A stretch of DNA of 39,284 nt from Elusimicrobiota bacterium (GTDB lineage: Bacteria; CG03; SLGR01). A program made the position numbers and the translations under genes. This document shows positions 32,248 through 39,284 of this stretch, in pieces. The DNA is taken from NCBI GenBank assembly GCA_003553445.1, contig PWEK01000033.1:1-39284 (forward strand). The letters run 5' to 3'. Each line of letters opens with the position of its first letter. Position 1 is the first letter of the stretch. The notes under the pieces are model-generated. The model searched no databases. It saw only the letters and a list, made by a program, of their open reading frames with translations, and had not been told where the DNA came from.

Positions 32248-34650
32248 ATGAAAAAAATTAAACTCTCAAAAGGCGCTTTTGAATTAAATGAAAAAAAAAC
32301 ATTTATAAATTCAGGAGAAATTCACTATTACAGGATAAAACCGGAATTATGGGACAATCATTTGCTAAAAGCTGCCCAGGCGGGTTTAAACACTGTTTCC
32401 ACTTACATACCCTGGTGTGTTCATGAGCCGTCAGAAGGAAAATTTGACCTTAAAGAATTCAATGATTTTGCCGACAGGGTAAAAGAACATAACTTATTTC
32501 TTATAGCAAGGGTGGGGCCTGTTTCAAATGCTGAGCTAAAGAAAGAGGGGCTGCCAGAATGGATAAATGAAAAATACCCGCAGATTTGCCTGCAGGGAAA
32601 GGAAATTGAGAACCTGCCTCATACCACTCTCGTTGCATACAATAACCCGAAGTTTATTCAGCTGGTTGAGAGATGGTATGATAATGTTATACCCGAAGTG
32701 GCCAAAAGGCAGTACCACCGGTCAGGGGTAATTATAGCGGTTCAGTTATGTAACGAGATAGGTATGGTTCACTGGCTGAACAAGGCGGCTGATTATAATT
32801 CATATTCCGAAGAGATGTACAGGGATTTTTTAAGAAAGAGGTATGGAAAAGTAGAAGAACTTAATAAGGTTTATAATACGGAATACGAGTCCTTCAGCAG
32901 TATAAGACAGCCTGTGGAAATAAGCATTAGAGCCGACGATAATCTACTGCTCTATTACGACTGGATGTATTACTACTTTGAATATTTTGGGAAATATTAC
33001 AAAAAGCTTTATGAGATGGCTAAAAAGAGGGGCGTTGAAGTCCCCGTTATTGCGAATATTCCTCATTTTTATGATTATGATGTAAGAGGGAGGGGGGTCT
33101 TCAGCCCAATGACATCACTTATGTTCAGTGAATTTAAAAATTATGTTCCTGAAGTTATATTCGGCGGTGCTTATCAGATGAGACGTTTTGATTATGAGAA
33201 TTTCCATGATGTCCTCATTACATCCGATATATTAAAAATGATCTCGTCAGAGAACGTTCCGGTAATATGCAGTGAACTGCAGACTGGAATAATGAGAGAC
33301 AGGCCCAGGATCTACCCATCGGATGTTGAACACAACCTAAAAACTTCGACTGCTTCGGGGCTTAACGGTTTAAACGCATACATGTTTTCCGGCGGAGAAA
33401 ACAAAGATGGAATAGGGGCGATGGGTGTTTATCACCAGTGGCAGGCGGCAGTAGATTCCAAAGGCAACCCGAGACCTCACTATGATTCATTGAAACAGTT
33501 TGGCCGGATAATTAAAAGTTTTTCGGAAGAATTGGCTTCTACCACAAAAGTAAATGATTTTACAGTGGGGTTTTATAAACCATACTATGCAACCGAGTAT
33601 CTCAAAGGACCCTTCATTGAAGATATTGAGGATAAAAGAACAAGACATTTTTATGACGGATTAGGAAGGCTGCTTTATCTTGCCGGTTATTCTTATGATT
33701 TCACGGATATACAGAAAATAAAAAAAGAAAACCTTTTTAAAAAGGAAAAACTTGTTCTTTATTCTATGGGTTTTATGGATGAAGTTACTCAGACAAAACT
33801 GGCAGAATATGTTGAAAACGGGGGTTCTCTTCTTCTGTATCCGGATATTCCGGTAAAAAATTTAAAGGGCGAAAGGTGCACAGTGCTGGCGGACAGGCTG
33901 AATATAAAAAACAAAGGCGTGATTCCCGGAAAGTTTTGCTACATTGATAATATTGAAGTTTTACTGGACGGAGAAATGAAGGAAATTTCCTCTCCCGGAG
34001 CAAAAACCGCAGCAAACTCGCGGGAAGGAAAAACATGCGCTTTAGTCAAAGACTGCGGAGAGGGAAGAGCTGCGGTTTTCTGTATGCCCTTAACCCACAT
34101 ATACGATTATATGATAGATGTGATAGAGAAAATGGTTTCTATGATCGGCGTGGAAAAAAGAGTGGAGAGAAATAGCAAAAGCCAGGTTATCACAATATTC
34201 AGGGAGAACGGTTCGCAAGGGTTTCTCTTTGTGGGTAATTACCAGGAAATACCCAGGGAGACATGGGTTGAAATAAAAAATAAAGCAGGGGATGTTATTC
34301 GTATTCCTGAAGACGGCCGGATGCATATTCCCCCGCGCCAAACACATATTTTACCTGTGAATGTAAAAACTGGTATAGGGGGTTTGAAAATAATATATTC
34401 AACTCTGGAAATTGAGAGTGTTTGCAGTAAGGGGTCTTCTGTAGAGTTAAAAACAAGAAAATCTCCGTTCTCAGGAGAAATGATGTTAAGCGGAAGCAAA
34501 CCGGAATCCGTAGAAGTGGAAAACAGAGAGATCCCTTTTAGTCACAATGAAAGCAATGTTAAGTTTGTACTGCCTGAAAACACAAAAAAAGTAAAGTTGA
34601 ATTATAAAAAGGAGCTTTCTGAACTGAAAAAGGGGGCCTATGGCCGTTAA
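32248..34650 (+). CDS. GH35-like beta-glycosidase or transglycosylase
   Basis: The 800-residue product has no signal peptide and should act in the cytoplasm on imported sugar. The N-terminal TIM barrel (about residues 10-400) matches GH35: SGEIHYYRI, AGLNTVSTYIPWCVHEP, LIARVGPV near 90 and the acid/base motif QLCNEIG with Glu170. ICSELQ with Glu343 is the likely nucleophile. A class-I-amidotransferase-like alpha/beta region (about 440-590) and beta-sandwich C-terminus follow. Classical GH35 enzymes are beta-galactosidases, but from memory a GH35 member of Ignavibacterium album acts on beta-1,2-glucosidic links. That would fit the shared operator with the glucan operon. It is the first gene after a strong promoter and overlaps the LacI gene. 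Confidence 0.8.
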   Translation: MKKIKLSKGAFELNEKKTFINSGEIHYYRIKPELWDNHLLKAAQAGLNTVSTYIPWCVHEPSEGKFDLKEFNDFADRVKEHNLFLIARVGPVSNAELKKEGLPEWINEKYPQICLQGKEIENLPHTTLVAYNNPKFIQLVERWYDNVIPEVAKRQYHRSGVIIAVQLCNEIGMVHWLNKAADYNSYSEEMYRDFLRKRYGKVEELNKVYNTEYESFSSIRQPVEISIRADDNLLLYYDWMYYYFEYFGKYYKKLYEMAKKRGVEVPVIANIPHFYDYDVRGRGVFSPMTSLMFSEFKNYVPEVIFGGAYQMRRFDYENFHDVLITSDILKMISSENVPVICSELQTGIMRDRPRIYPSDVEHNLKTSTASGLNGLNAYMFSGGENKDGIGAMGVYHQWQAAVDSKGNPRPHYDSLKQFGRIIKSFSEELASTTKVNDFTVGFYKPYYATEYLKGPFIEDIEDKRTRHFYDGLGRLLYLAGYSYDFTDIQKIKKENLFKKEKLVLYSMGFMDEVTQTKLAEYVENGGSLLLYPDIPVKNLKGERCTVLADRLNIKNKGVIPGKFCYIDNIEVLLDGEMKEISSPGAKTAANSREGKTCALVKDCGEGRAAVFCMPLTHIYDYMIDVIEKMVSMIGVEKRVERNSKSQVITIFRENGSQGFLFVGNYQEIPRETWVEIKNKAGDVIRIPEDGRMHIPPRQTHILPVNVKTGIGGLKIIYSTLEIESVCSKGSSVELKTRKSPFSGEMMLSGSKPESVEVENREIPFSHNESNVKFVLPENTKKVKLNYKKELSELKKGAYGR

Positions 34651-35680
34651 AATGAAGGATATCGCAAAGGCCCTTGATATTTCGGTTTCCTCCGTCTCAA
34701 GGGCGCTTAATAATGCGGATAAAGGAAGGGTCAGCCCTAAGCTTAGAAAAAAAATAGTTAAATATGCGGAAAATCACAACTATGAATTTAATTATGCAGC
34801 CCGCGCCTTAAAGAAAAAACGGGTAAACACAATTGGCTTTATAAGCAGCTACCAGGAAAAACCGATTACAAATTATACTTCTGAAATTTTAAGGGGAGCA
34901 ATTGATGCTTCGCGAAAGCGGGGTTACAACCTTCTCTTTGATGTTATTGAAGAGAAAAGGAGTTATTTGGAAAGATACAGTTATTATTCCTCAAGCGGAG
35001 TTGTCGGAGGCATACTCGTTCATGGTTCAATAATTGAGAATCAGAAGAGCAAAGAAATGTTAAACAGAGCAAATCTTGAAGCGGTAGTTATAAACAGCAA
35101 AACGCTTAATAAAACTTTCGTTGATTGTGATAATTTCCGGGGCGGCTATATGGCAACAAAACATCTGCTGGGGTTGGGGCATAGAAAAATTATGTTTGTC
35201 AGTGGCCCGGAAACCTCCACGAATTCAAGAGAAAGATTTGAAGGTTATTTGTCTGCTTTAAAAGAATATGGTATAAATTTTGATGAAGATATGATAATGA
35301 AATCAGATTTTACCGAAGAAAAAACTTACAGAAAGATGCTAAATAAAAAGATTGCATCTTTGGGGTACACCGCAGTTCTTGCTGCAAATGATGCAATGGC
35401 TATAGGGACGGTTAAAGCCTTAAAAGAATCCGGGATTAAAATTCCTGGAGAGATTTCTGTAGTCGGTTTCGATGATATACCTATAGCGGAATATATAGAG
35501 CCTAAGCTTACTACAGTAAAGCAGAATCTGTATTTAATAGGGTTTTCTGCTGCAGACATTCTGATAAATAAATTGGAGAGGTTAGATACCAATCCTCAGG
35601 TTATTCCGACAGAGCTGATAATCAGAGATTCATCAGGGTATGTGAAGTTCAACAAGGAGAAAGTTAAAAGAGATGATTAA
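34640..35680 (+). CDS. LacI family transcriptional regulator
   Basis: This 346-residue protein has a LacI helix-turn-helix (MKDIAKALDISVSSVSRALNN, split as MKDIAKALDI and SVSSVSRALNN, about residues 5-26), hinge to about 60, and sugar-binding sensor domain. Conserved parts are GHRKIMFVSGP, AANDAMAIG and VVGFDDIPIAEYIEP. It is embedded in the uptake operon and probably binds the operator at 32207-32220, giving negative feedback until sugar appears. The C-terminal domain resembles the other LacI protein of the window (1461-2462). ATG 34640 or the in-frame ATG 34652 could be the start; both overlap the upstream gene end or lie next to it. Confidence 0.92.
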   Translation: MAVKMKDIAKALDISVSSVSRALNNADKGRVSPKLRKKIVKYAENHNYEFNYAARALKKKRVNTIGFISSYQEKPITNYTSEILRGAIDASRKRGYNLLFDVIEEKRSYLERYSYYSSSGVVGGILVHGSIIENQKSKEMLNRANLEAVVINSKTLNKTFVDCDNFRGGYMATKHLLGLGHRKIMFVSGPETSTNSRERFEGYLSALKEYGINFDEDMIMKSDFTEEKTYRKMLNKKIASLGYTAVLAANDAMAIGTVKALKESGIKIPGEISVVGFDDIPIAEYIEPKLTTVKQNLYLIGFSAADILINKLERLDTNPQVIPTELIIRDSSGYVKFNKEKVKRDD

Positions 35681-37943
35681 AAAAATTAAGCTTTCCATTT
35701 TACTGGTAATAATATTTTTCAGTTTAAATGATATATGCAGGGCAAAAGAAGAAATTGTGGTATGGGCCATGGGCTACGAAGGAACTGTTATAGGGCGTAT
35801 GGCTGAAAAATTTGAAGAAGAATATCCGGACATAAAAGTAAACACACAGGCTATTCCATGGGATGCGGCCCATGAAAGAATGCTTACCGCAGTGGTGGGG
35901 CGGGTTCCGCCGGATGTATCTCAGATGGGAACAACCTGGATAGCCGAGTTTCAGTCAATGAATGCTTTTGAGCCTTTGGATGATTATATAAAAGAATCAG
36001 AACTGAAACCCAAACATTTTTTTGAAAGCACCTATAATATTGGAGAGATAGATGGAAAGAATTATGGAATACCCTGGTACATAGATACCAGGGTTCTTTT
36101 TTACAGAACCGATATACTCGAAGAAGCCGGGTACGAGAACCCTCCCGGGACATGGGATGAACTTTTGGAGATGGCTACAGAATTGGCCCGTCAAAGAGAC
36201 GGCTACGGAATATCTCTTCCCGTTGCCGACTGGACAACATACATGATGTTTCTCTGGCAGAATAACGGCTCAATATTATCCGAAGACCATCAGGAGATAT
36301 TGATAATGGAAGATGCAGCGGCTGAGGCTGTAGAATATTACCGGAAATTTTATGAGCAGGGAGCGGCGCCGCTTGAAGACCCCGGATATGATTTAATGTG
36401 GGCATTTAAAGAGGGCTATTACCCGATGATAATTTCCGGCCCGTGGCAGGTAGATGAGATAAGGCAGCAGATTCCTGAAATTGAAGGAAAATGGAGTGTT
36501 TCCACTCTTCCAAAACATAAAACGGGTACCTCTTTTGTGGGGGGGGCGCACCTGACTATGTTTAAGCAGTCCGAAAATAAAGAGGCCGCATGGAAATTCA
36601 TAGAATTTATGAGCAAACCGGAGAATCAGATTGAATGGTTTGAGATAGCCGGTTCTCTGCCTTCAAATATCCAGGCCTGGGAAACAGGCTATTTCGATGA
36701 TAAGCCAAAAATAAATGTTTTCGGTGAACAGATGTATGACACTAAGGCTCCGCCTAATATCCCCGAATGGGAGGAGATAGCCGGAGTTTTAAATAGGCGC
36801 CTAGAAGAGACCATAAGGGGCGGAGAAACAATTGAGAGGTTGCAGAGGACAGTACACAGTGACATTGAAAGAATATTTCAGCGCCGGGAAGAAGGAGAAG
36901 GGGAACTTGTTTTATTCTTGATGATTGTGCTCTCTGCTCTTTTTGTTTTTTTTATATTCTTTTATGCGAAAAAGCTGAAGGTTTCAAAGGGAAGTGTTTC
37001 TCTTGCAAAGGAGAAGAAAAAGAAAGAGGAAAGAGCTGTTCCTGGCGGAATGCTCGGGAAAGGATTAAAGAAAATATATATACCTCTTGTTTTCATTGCC
37101 CCTTCTATTTTAGTTTTAGCGGTATTCCTCTTTTTTCCGATATTCAGCTCTTTTATTATAAGCCTTACAAACTGGAGCGTGTATACCTTTTCGGACATTT
37201 CCAATCTTAGCTTTATCGGTTTTGAAAATTACATAAGTTTGTTTACAGACGAGGTGTTCTGGCATGCCTTGAGAAATACTTTTGTTTTTTCTTTTGTGGG
37301 TATTCCACTTAACATAGCGATATCGCTTTTTCTGGCGGTTATGATAGACAAAAAGTTCATAAAACAGAAAGCAATATTCAGGGCAGGTTATTTTATGCCG
37401 GTTGTTACAACCCTAGTGGCGGTAGCAGTTGTGTGGGTGTGGCTCTACAATCCCAGGTATGGGTTGGTAAATTACATTTTAGGATATATAGGAATAGAGC
37501 CCCAGAACTGGCTAGCCAATCCCTATCTGGCGCTGCCTTCTCTGATTGTAATGAGCGTGTGGAAAAATTTTGGAATAAATATGGTGATTATACTCGCAGG
37601 GCTTCAGACCATTCCCAGAACCCTTTATGAGGCAGCAAGCGTTGACGGAGCGGACGGCTGGCAAAGGTTCTGGAATATTACGCTACCCAGCCTTAAATCG
37701 ACGCTGTTTTTTGTGGTTGTTATGACTACTATAGGTTCTTTTCAGTTCTTTGCAGAGCCGTATATAATGACAGACGGCGGTCCTCTGCACAGGACAATAT
37801 CAATGGTGATGTATATGTACGAACAGGGCTTTGACCATTTCAGGTTTGGCTACGGAAGCGCGGTAGGCTTTATACTTTTTTTATGTATCTTAACATTTAC
37901 GCTTATTCAATTAAAATACAAAAAGAAGCTTGAGGAGGCATAA
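35673..37943 (+). CDS. Sugar ABC transporter: binding protein fused to MalF-type permease
   Basis: The 756-residue product joins two parts normally made separately. Residues about 1-26 are a signal peptide or anchor. Residues 27-400 form a CUT1 solute-binding domain (EEIVVWAMGYEGTV, then IPWYIDTRVLFYRTD, NNGSIL and GPWQVDEI). A membrane helix (about 410-430) leads through a basic cytoplasmic loop to a MalF-type permease (about 470-756). The permease ends in the EAA loop EAASVDGADGWQRFW near 653, which contacts the ATPase. With an odd helix in between, the binding domain stays outside and the permease ends are placed correctly. It overlaps the LacI gene by eight bases and the MalG-type gene by one. 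The sugar is unknown. Confidence 0.9.
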   Translation: MIKKIKLSILLVIIFFSLNDICRAKEEIVVWAMGYEGTVIGRMAEKFEEEYPDIKVNTQAIPWDAAHERMLTAVVGRVPPDVSQMGTTWIAEFQSMNAFEPLDDYIKESELKPKHFFESTYNIGEIDGKNYGIPWYIDTRVLFYRTDILEEAGYENPPGTWDELLEMATELARQRDGYGISLPVADWTTYMMFLWQNNGSILSEDHQEILIMEDAAAEAVEYYRKFYEQGAAPLEDPGYDLMWAFKEGYYPMIISGPWQVDEIRQQIPEIEGKWSVSTLPKHKTGTSFVGGAHLTMFKQSENKEAAWKFIEFMSKPENQIEWFEIAGSLPSNIQAWETGYFDDKPKINVFGEQMYDTKAPPNIPEWEEIAGVLNRRLEETIRGGETIERLQRTVHSDIERIFQRREEGEGELVLFLMIVLSALFVFFIFFYAKKLKVSKGSVSLAKEKKKKEERAVPGGMLGKGLKKIYIPLVFIAPSILVLAVFLFFPIFSSFIISLTNWSVYTFSDISNLSFIGFENYISLFTDEVFWHALRNTFVFSFVGIPLNIAISLFLAVMIDKKFIKQKAIFRAGYFMPVVTTLVAVAVVWVWLYNPRYGLVNYILGYIGIEPQNWLANPYLALPSLIVMSVWKNFGINMVIILAGLQTIPRTLYEAASVDGADGWQRFWNITLPSLKSTLFFVVVMTTIGSFQFFAEPYIMTDGGPLHRTISMVMYMYEQGFDHFRFGYGSAVGFILFLCILTFTLIQLKYKKKLEEA

Positions 37944-38788
37944 TGAAAAAATCAAAAGATTATATTATTGAATATAAAGTAAAAAAATATCTCGTATACA
38001 CGCTGCTTATTGCAGGACTAATTGTAACCCTTGCTCCTTTTTTCTGGATGATTTCCACATCTTTGAAAACAAGAGCAGGGATTTTTTCTATGCCGCCGCA
38101 GTGGATTCCTGCAGAACCGACATTCTCACATTATATCAGGCTCCTGGATCAAATGAATTTTTTTAGGAATTTTTTTAACAGCACAGTAGTGGCTCTGGCG
38201 GTAACCGGGTTCGGCCTTTTCTTTAATTCTCTGGCAGGTTATGCCTTCGCAAAATTCAGATTTCCGGGGCGTAACAGAATCTTTGCTATACTGATTCTCT
38301 CACTTATGGTTCCCGGACAGGTGACAATGATGCCGGTTTTTCTTATTTTACGGTCAATGGGACTAATAAATACATACATAGGGCTTATTATTACCGGAAC
38401 AATTTCTGTTTTCGGAATATTTTTAGTAAGACAGTTTGTTCAGACCATACCCAATGACCTCATTGAAGCGGCAAGGATTGACGGATGCAGTGAATTTGGA
38501 ATATACTGGAAGGTTATTTTGCCTTTATGTAAACCGGTTCTTGCCACTTTAGGGATTTTTACGTTTATGACTTCCTGGAATGAGTTTCTCTGGCCCTTAA
38601 TTGTAATGATACGGGAAGAGATGTACACACTGCCGGTTGCGCTTGCGGCTCTTGAAGGGCAGCATGCGACGGATTACGGATTGGTAATGGCAGGTGCTGT
38701 AGTTGTGGTTATACCGGTTTTAATTGTGTTTTTAGTTGCCCAAAAATATATAATAGAAGGAATAAGCACGACCGGGTTGAAAGGTTAG
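37943..38788 (+). CDS. MalG-type sugar ABC transporter permease
   Basis: This 281-residue inner-membrane protein has six predicted helices and the CUT1 EAA loop EAARIDGCSEFGIYWKVILP near residue 175. Other typical parts are FFWMISTSLKT near 32, LAGYAFAKFRFPG near 95, MVPGQVTMMPVFL near 120 and the C-terminal QKYIIEGISTTGLKG. It should pair with the MalF-type half of the fused protein before it. The start overlaps the previous stop by one base (TAATG), with GAGGAGG just upstream. Confidence 0.95.
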   Translation: MKKSKDYIIEYKVKKYLVYTLLIAGLIVTLAPFFWMISTSLKTRAGIFSMPPQWIPAEPTFSHYIRLLDQMNFFRNFFNSTVVALAVTGFGLFFNSLAGYAFAKFRFPGRNRIFAILILSLMVPGQVTMMPVFLILRSMGLINTYIGLIITGTISVFGIFLVRQFVQTIPNDLIEAARIDGCSEFGIYWKVILPLCKPVLATLGIFTFMTSWNEFLWPLIVMIREEMYTLPVALAALEGQHATDYGLVMAGAVVVVIPVLIVFLVAQKYIIEGISTTGLKG

Positions 38789-38803
38789 AGGAGAGGAGAT
38801 AAA

Positions 38804-39284
38804 ATGGCAGATGTAAGATTTGAGAATGTTACAAAAATATATGGCGGTGATGTAATAGGTTGTAAAGACGTCAACCTGACTGTAAAAGATCGCGAATTCT
38901 GCGTTCTGGTTGGACCGTCCGGCTGCGGAAAGTCCACAACTTTAAGAACTGTAGCGGGCTTGGAAGAAATTTCTAGCGGTGAGTTGAGGATTGATGGAGA
39001 GACAGTAAATAATATCCCCCCCAAAGACAGAGACATAGCGATGGTTTTTCAGAATTATGCCCTGTATCCTCATATGAAGGTCAGGGACAATATGGCATTT
39101 GGACTTAAATTAAGAAAATATCCGAAAAGTGAAATTAACGCCCGGGTAGACGAGGCGGCACAGATACTTGGTATTGGAAAACTGCTTGAAAGAAGACCTA
39201 AGCAGCTCTCGGGAGGACAGCGGCAAAGGGTGGCGCTGGGGAGGGCGATTGTCAGAAAACCAAAGGTTTTTCTTTTTGACGAAC
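38804..39284 (+). CDS. MsmK/UgpC-type sugar ABC transporter ATPase (truncated by window end)
   Basis: The gene begins at ATG 38804 after a GAGGAGAGGAGAT purine-rich site, 15 bp after the permease stop, and runs past the right edge. About 160 residues are visible. They hold Walker [10 protein letters not shown] (about residues 36-44), the Q-loop [10 protein letters not shown] near 80, the [15 protein letters not shown] signature near 135 and Walker B VFLFDE at the very end. This is the CUT1-type ATPase that powers the two permease halves upstream. The C-terminal regulatory OB domains expected for the MalK/UgpC/MsmK group are not in the window. Confidence 0.95.
   Translation, partial: MADVRFENVTKIYGGDVIGCKDVNLTVKDREFCVLVGPSGCGKSTTLRTVAGLEEISSGELRIDGETVNNIPPKDRDIAMVFQNYALYPHMKVRDNMAFGLKLRKYPKSEINARVDEAAQILGIGKLLERRPKQLSGGQRQRVALGRAIVRKPKVFLFDE

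Noticed and set aside
1-39284. tRNA, rRNA or riboswitch genes
   Set aside because: I saw no cloverleaf-like sequence, rRNA segment or known riboswitch core. Gaps between genes are short (the longest are about 120 bp or less).

Overview
The window (about 39 kb, moderately AT-rich, every supported gene on the + strand) looks like chromosome from an uncultured diderm bacterium. It encodes signal peptides, lipoboxes, a PorV/PorQ-like outer-membrane protein and a second predicted outer-membrane beta-barrel, so an outer membrane is likely. I cannot place the phylum from sequence alone; a PVC/FCB/Omnitrophota-type lineage is only a guess. The left edge carries a complete ISLre2-type insertion sequence and the right edge cuts an ABC-transporter ATPase gene.

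Region 1 (about 1.4-22.8 kb) is one long gene train led by a LacI regulator with its own promoter and operator. It encodes envelope carbohydrate proteins: two lipoproteins with a jelly-roll, carbohydrate-binding-like module (one broken by an in-frame TAG), a membrane-anchored coiled-coil protein ending in the same module, a protein with four 159-residue repeats and a C-terminal membrane anchor, and a 1855-residue fusion of a polytopic membrane domain to a GH94 phosphorylase. These are followed by two glycoamylase/GH144-type enzymes (endo-beta-1,2-glucanase family), a multi-domain secreted protein with a FlgD/T9SS-like C-terminus, a PorV/PorQ-like protein, a module-plus-beta-barrel outer-membrane protein and a receiver-like/PilZ protein. 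GH94 of this length plus GH144-type enzymes points to beta-1,2-glucan. The layout resembles an exopolysaccharide export machine (compare BcsA/BcsB/BcsZ/BcsC with PilZ control), but with a phosphorylase in place of a glycosyltransferase. Uptake and breakdown is the main alternative.

Region 2 (22.9-32.2 kb) is mostly cytoplasmic: MEMO-family protein, YfcE-like phosphoesterase, methyltransferase, YjbQ, an oligopeptide-type binding lipoprotein and a YacP-like NYN protein. It ends with 2-phosphoglycerate kinase, a CBS-pair protein, a divergent phosphoglycerate mutase and cyclic 2,3-diphosphoglycerate synthetase. These last genes form a candidate cyclic 2,3-diphosphoglycerate pathway, a solute known from methanogenic archaea.

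Region 3 (32.2 kb to the end) is a sugar-uptake operon: a GH35-like glycosidase, a second LacI regulator, a CUT1 binding protein fused to a MalF-type permease, a MalG-type permease and an MsmK/UgpC-type ATPase. Its promoter carries a near-palindromic LacI operator that matches the one before region 1 at 12 of 14 positions, so the two carbohydrate operons are probably co-regulated.
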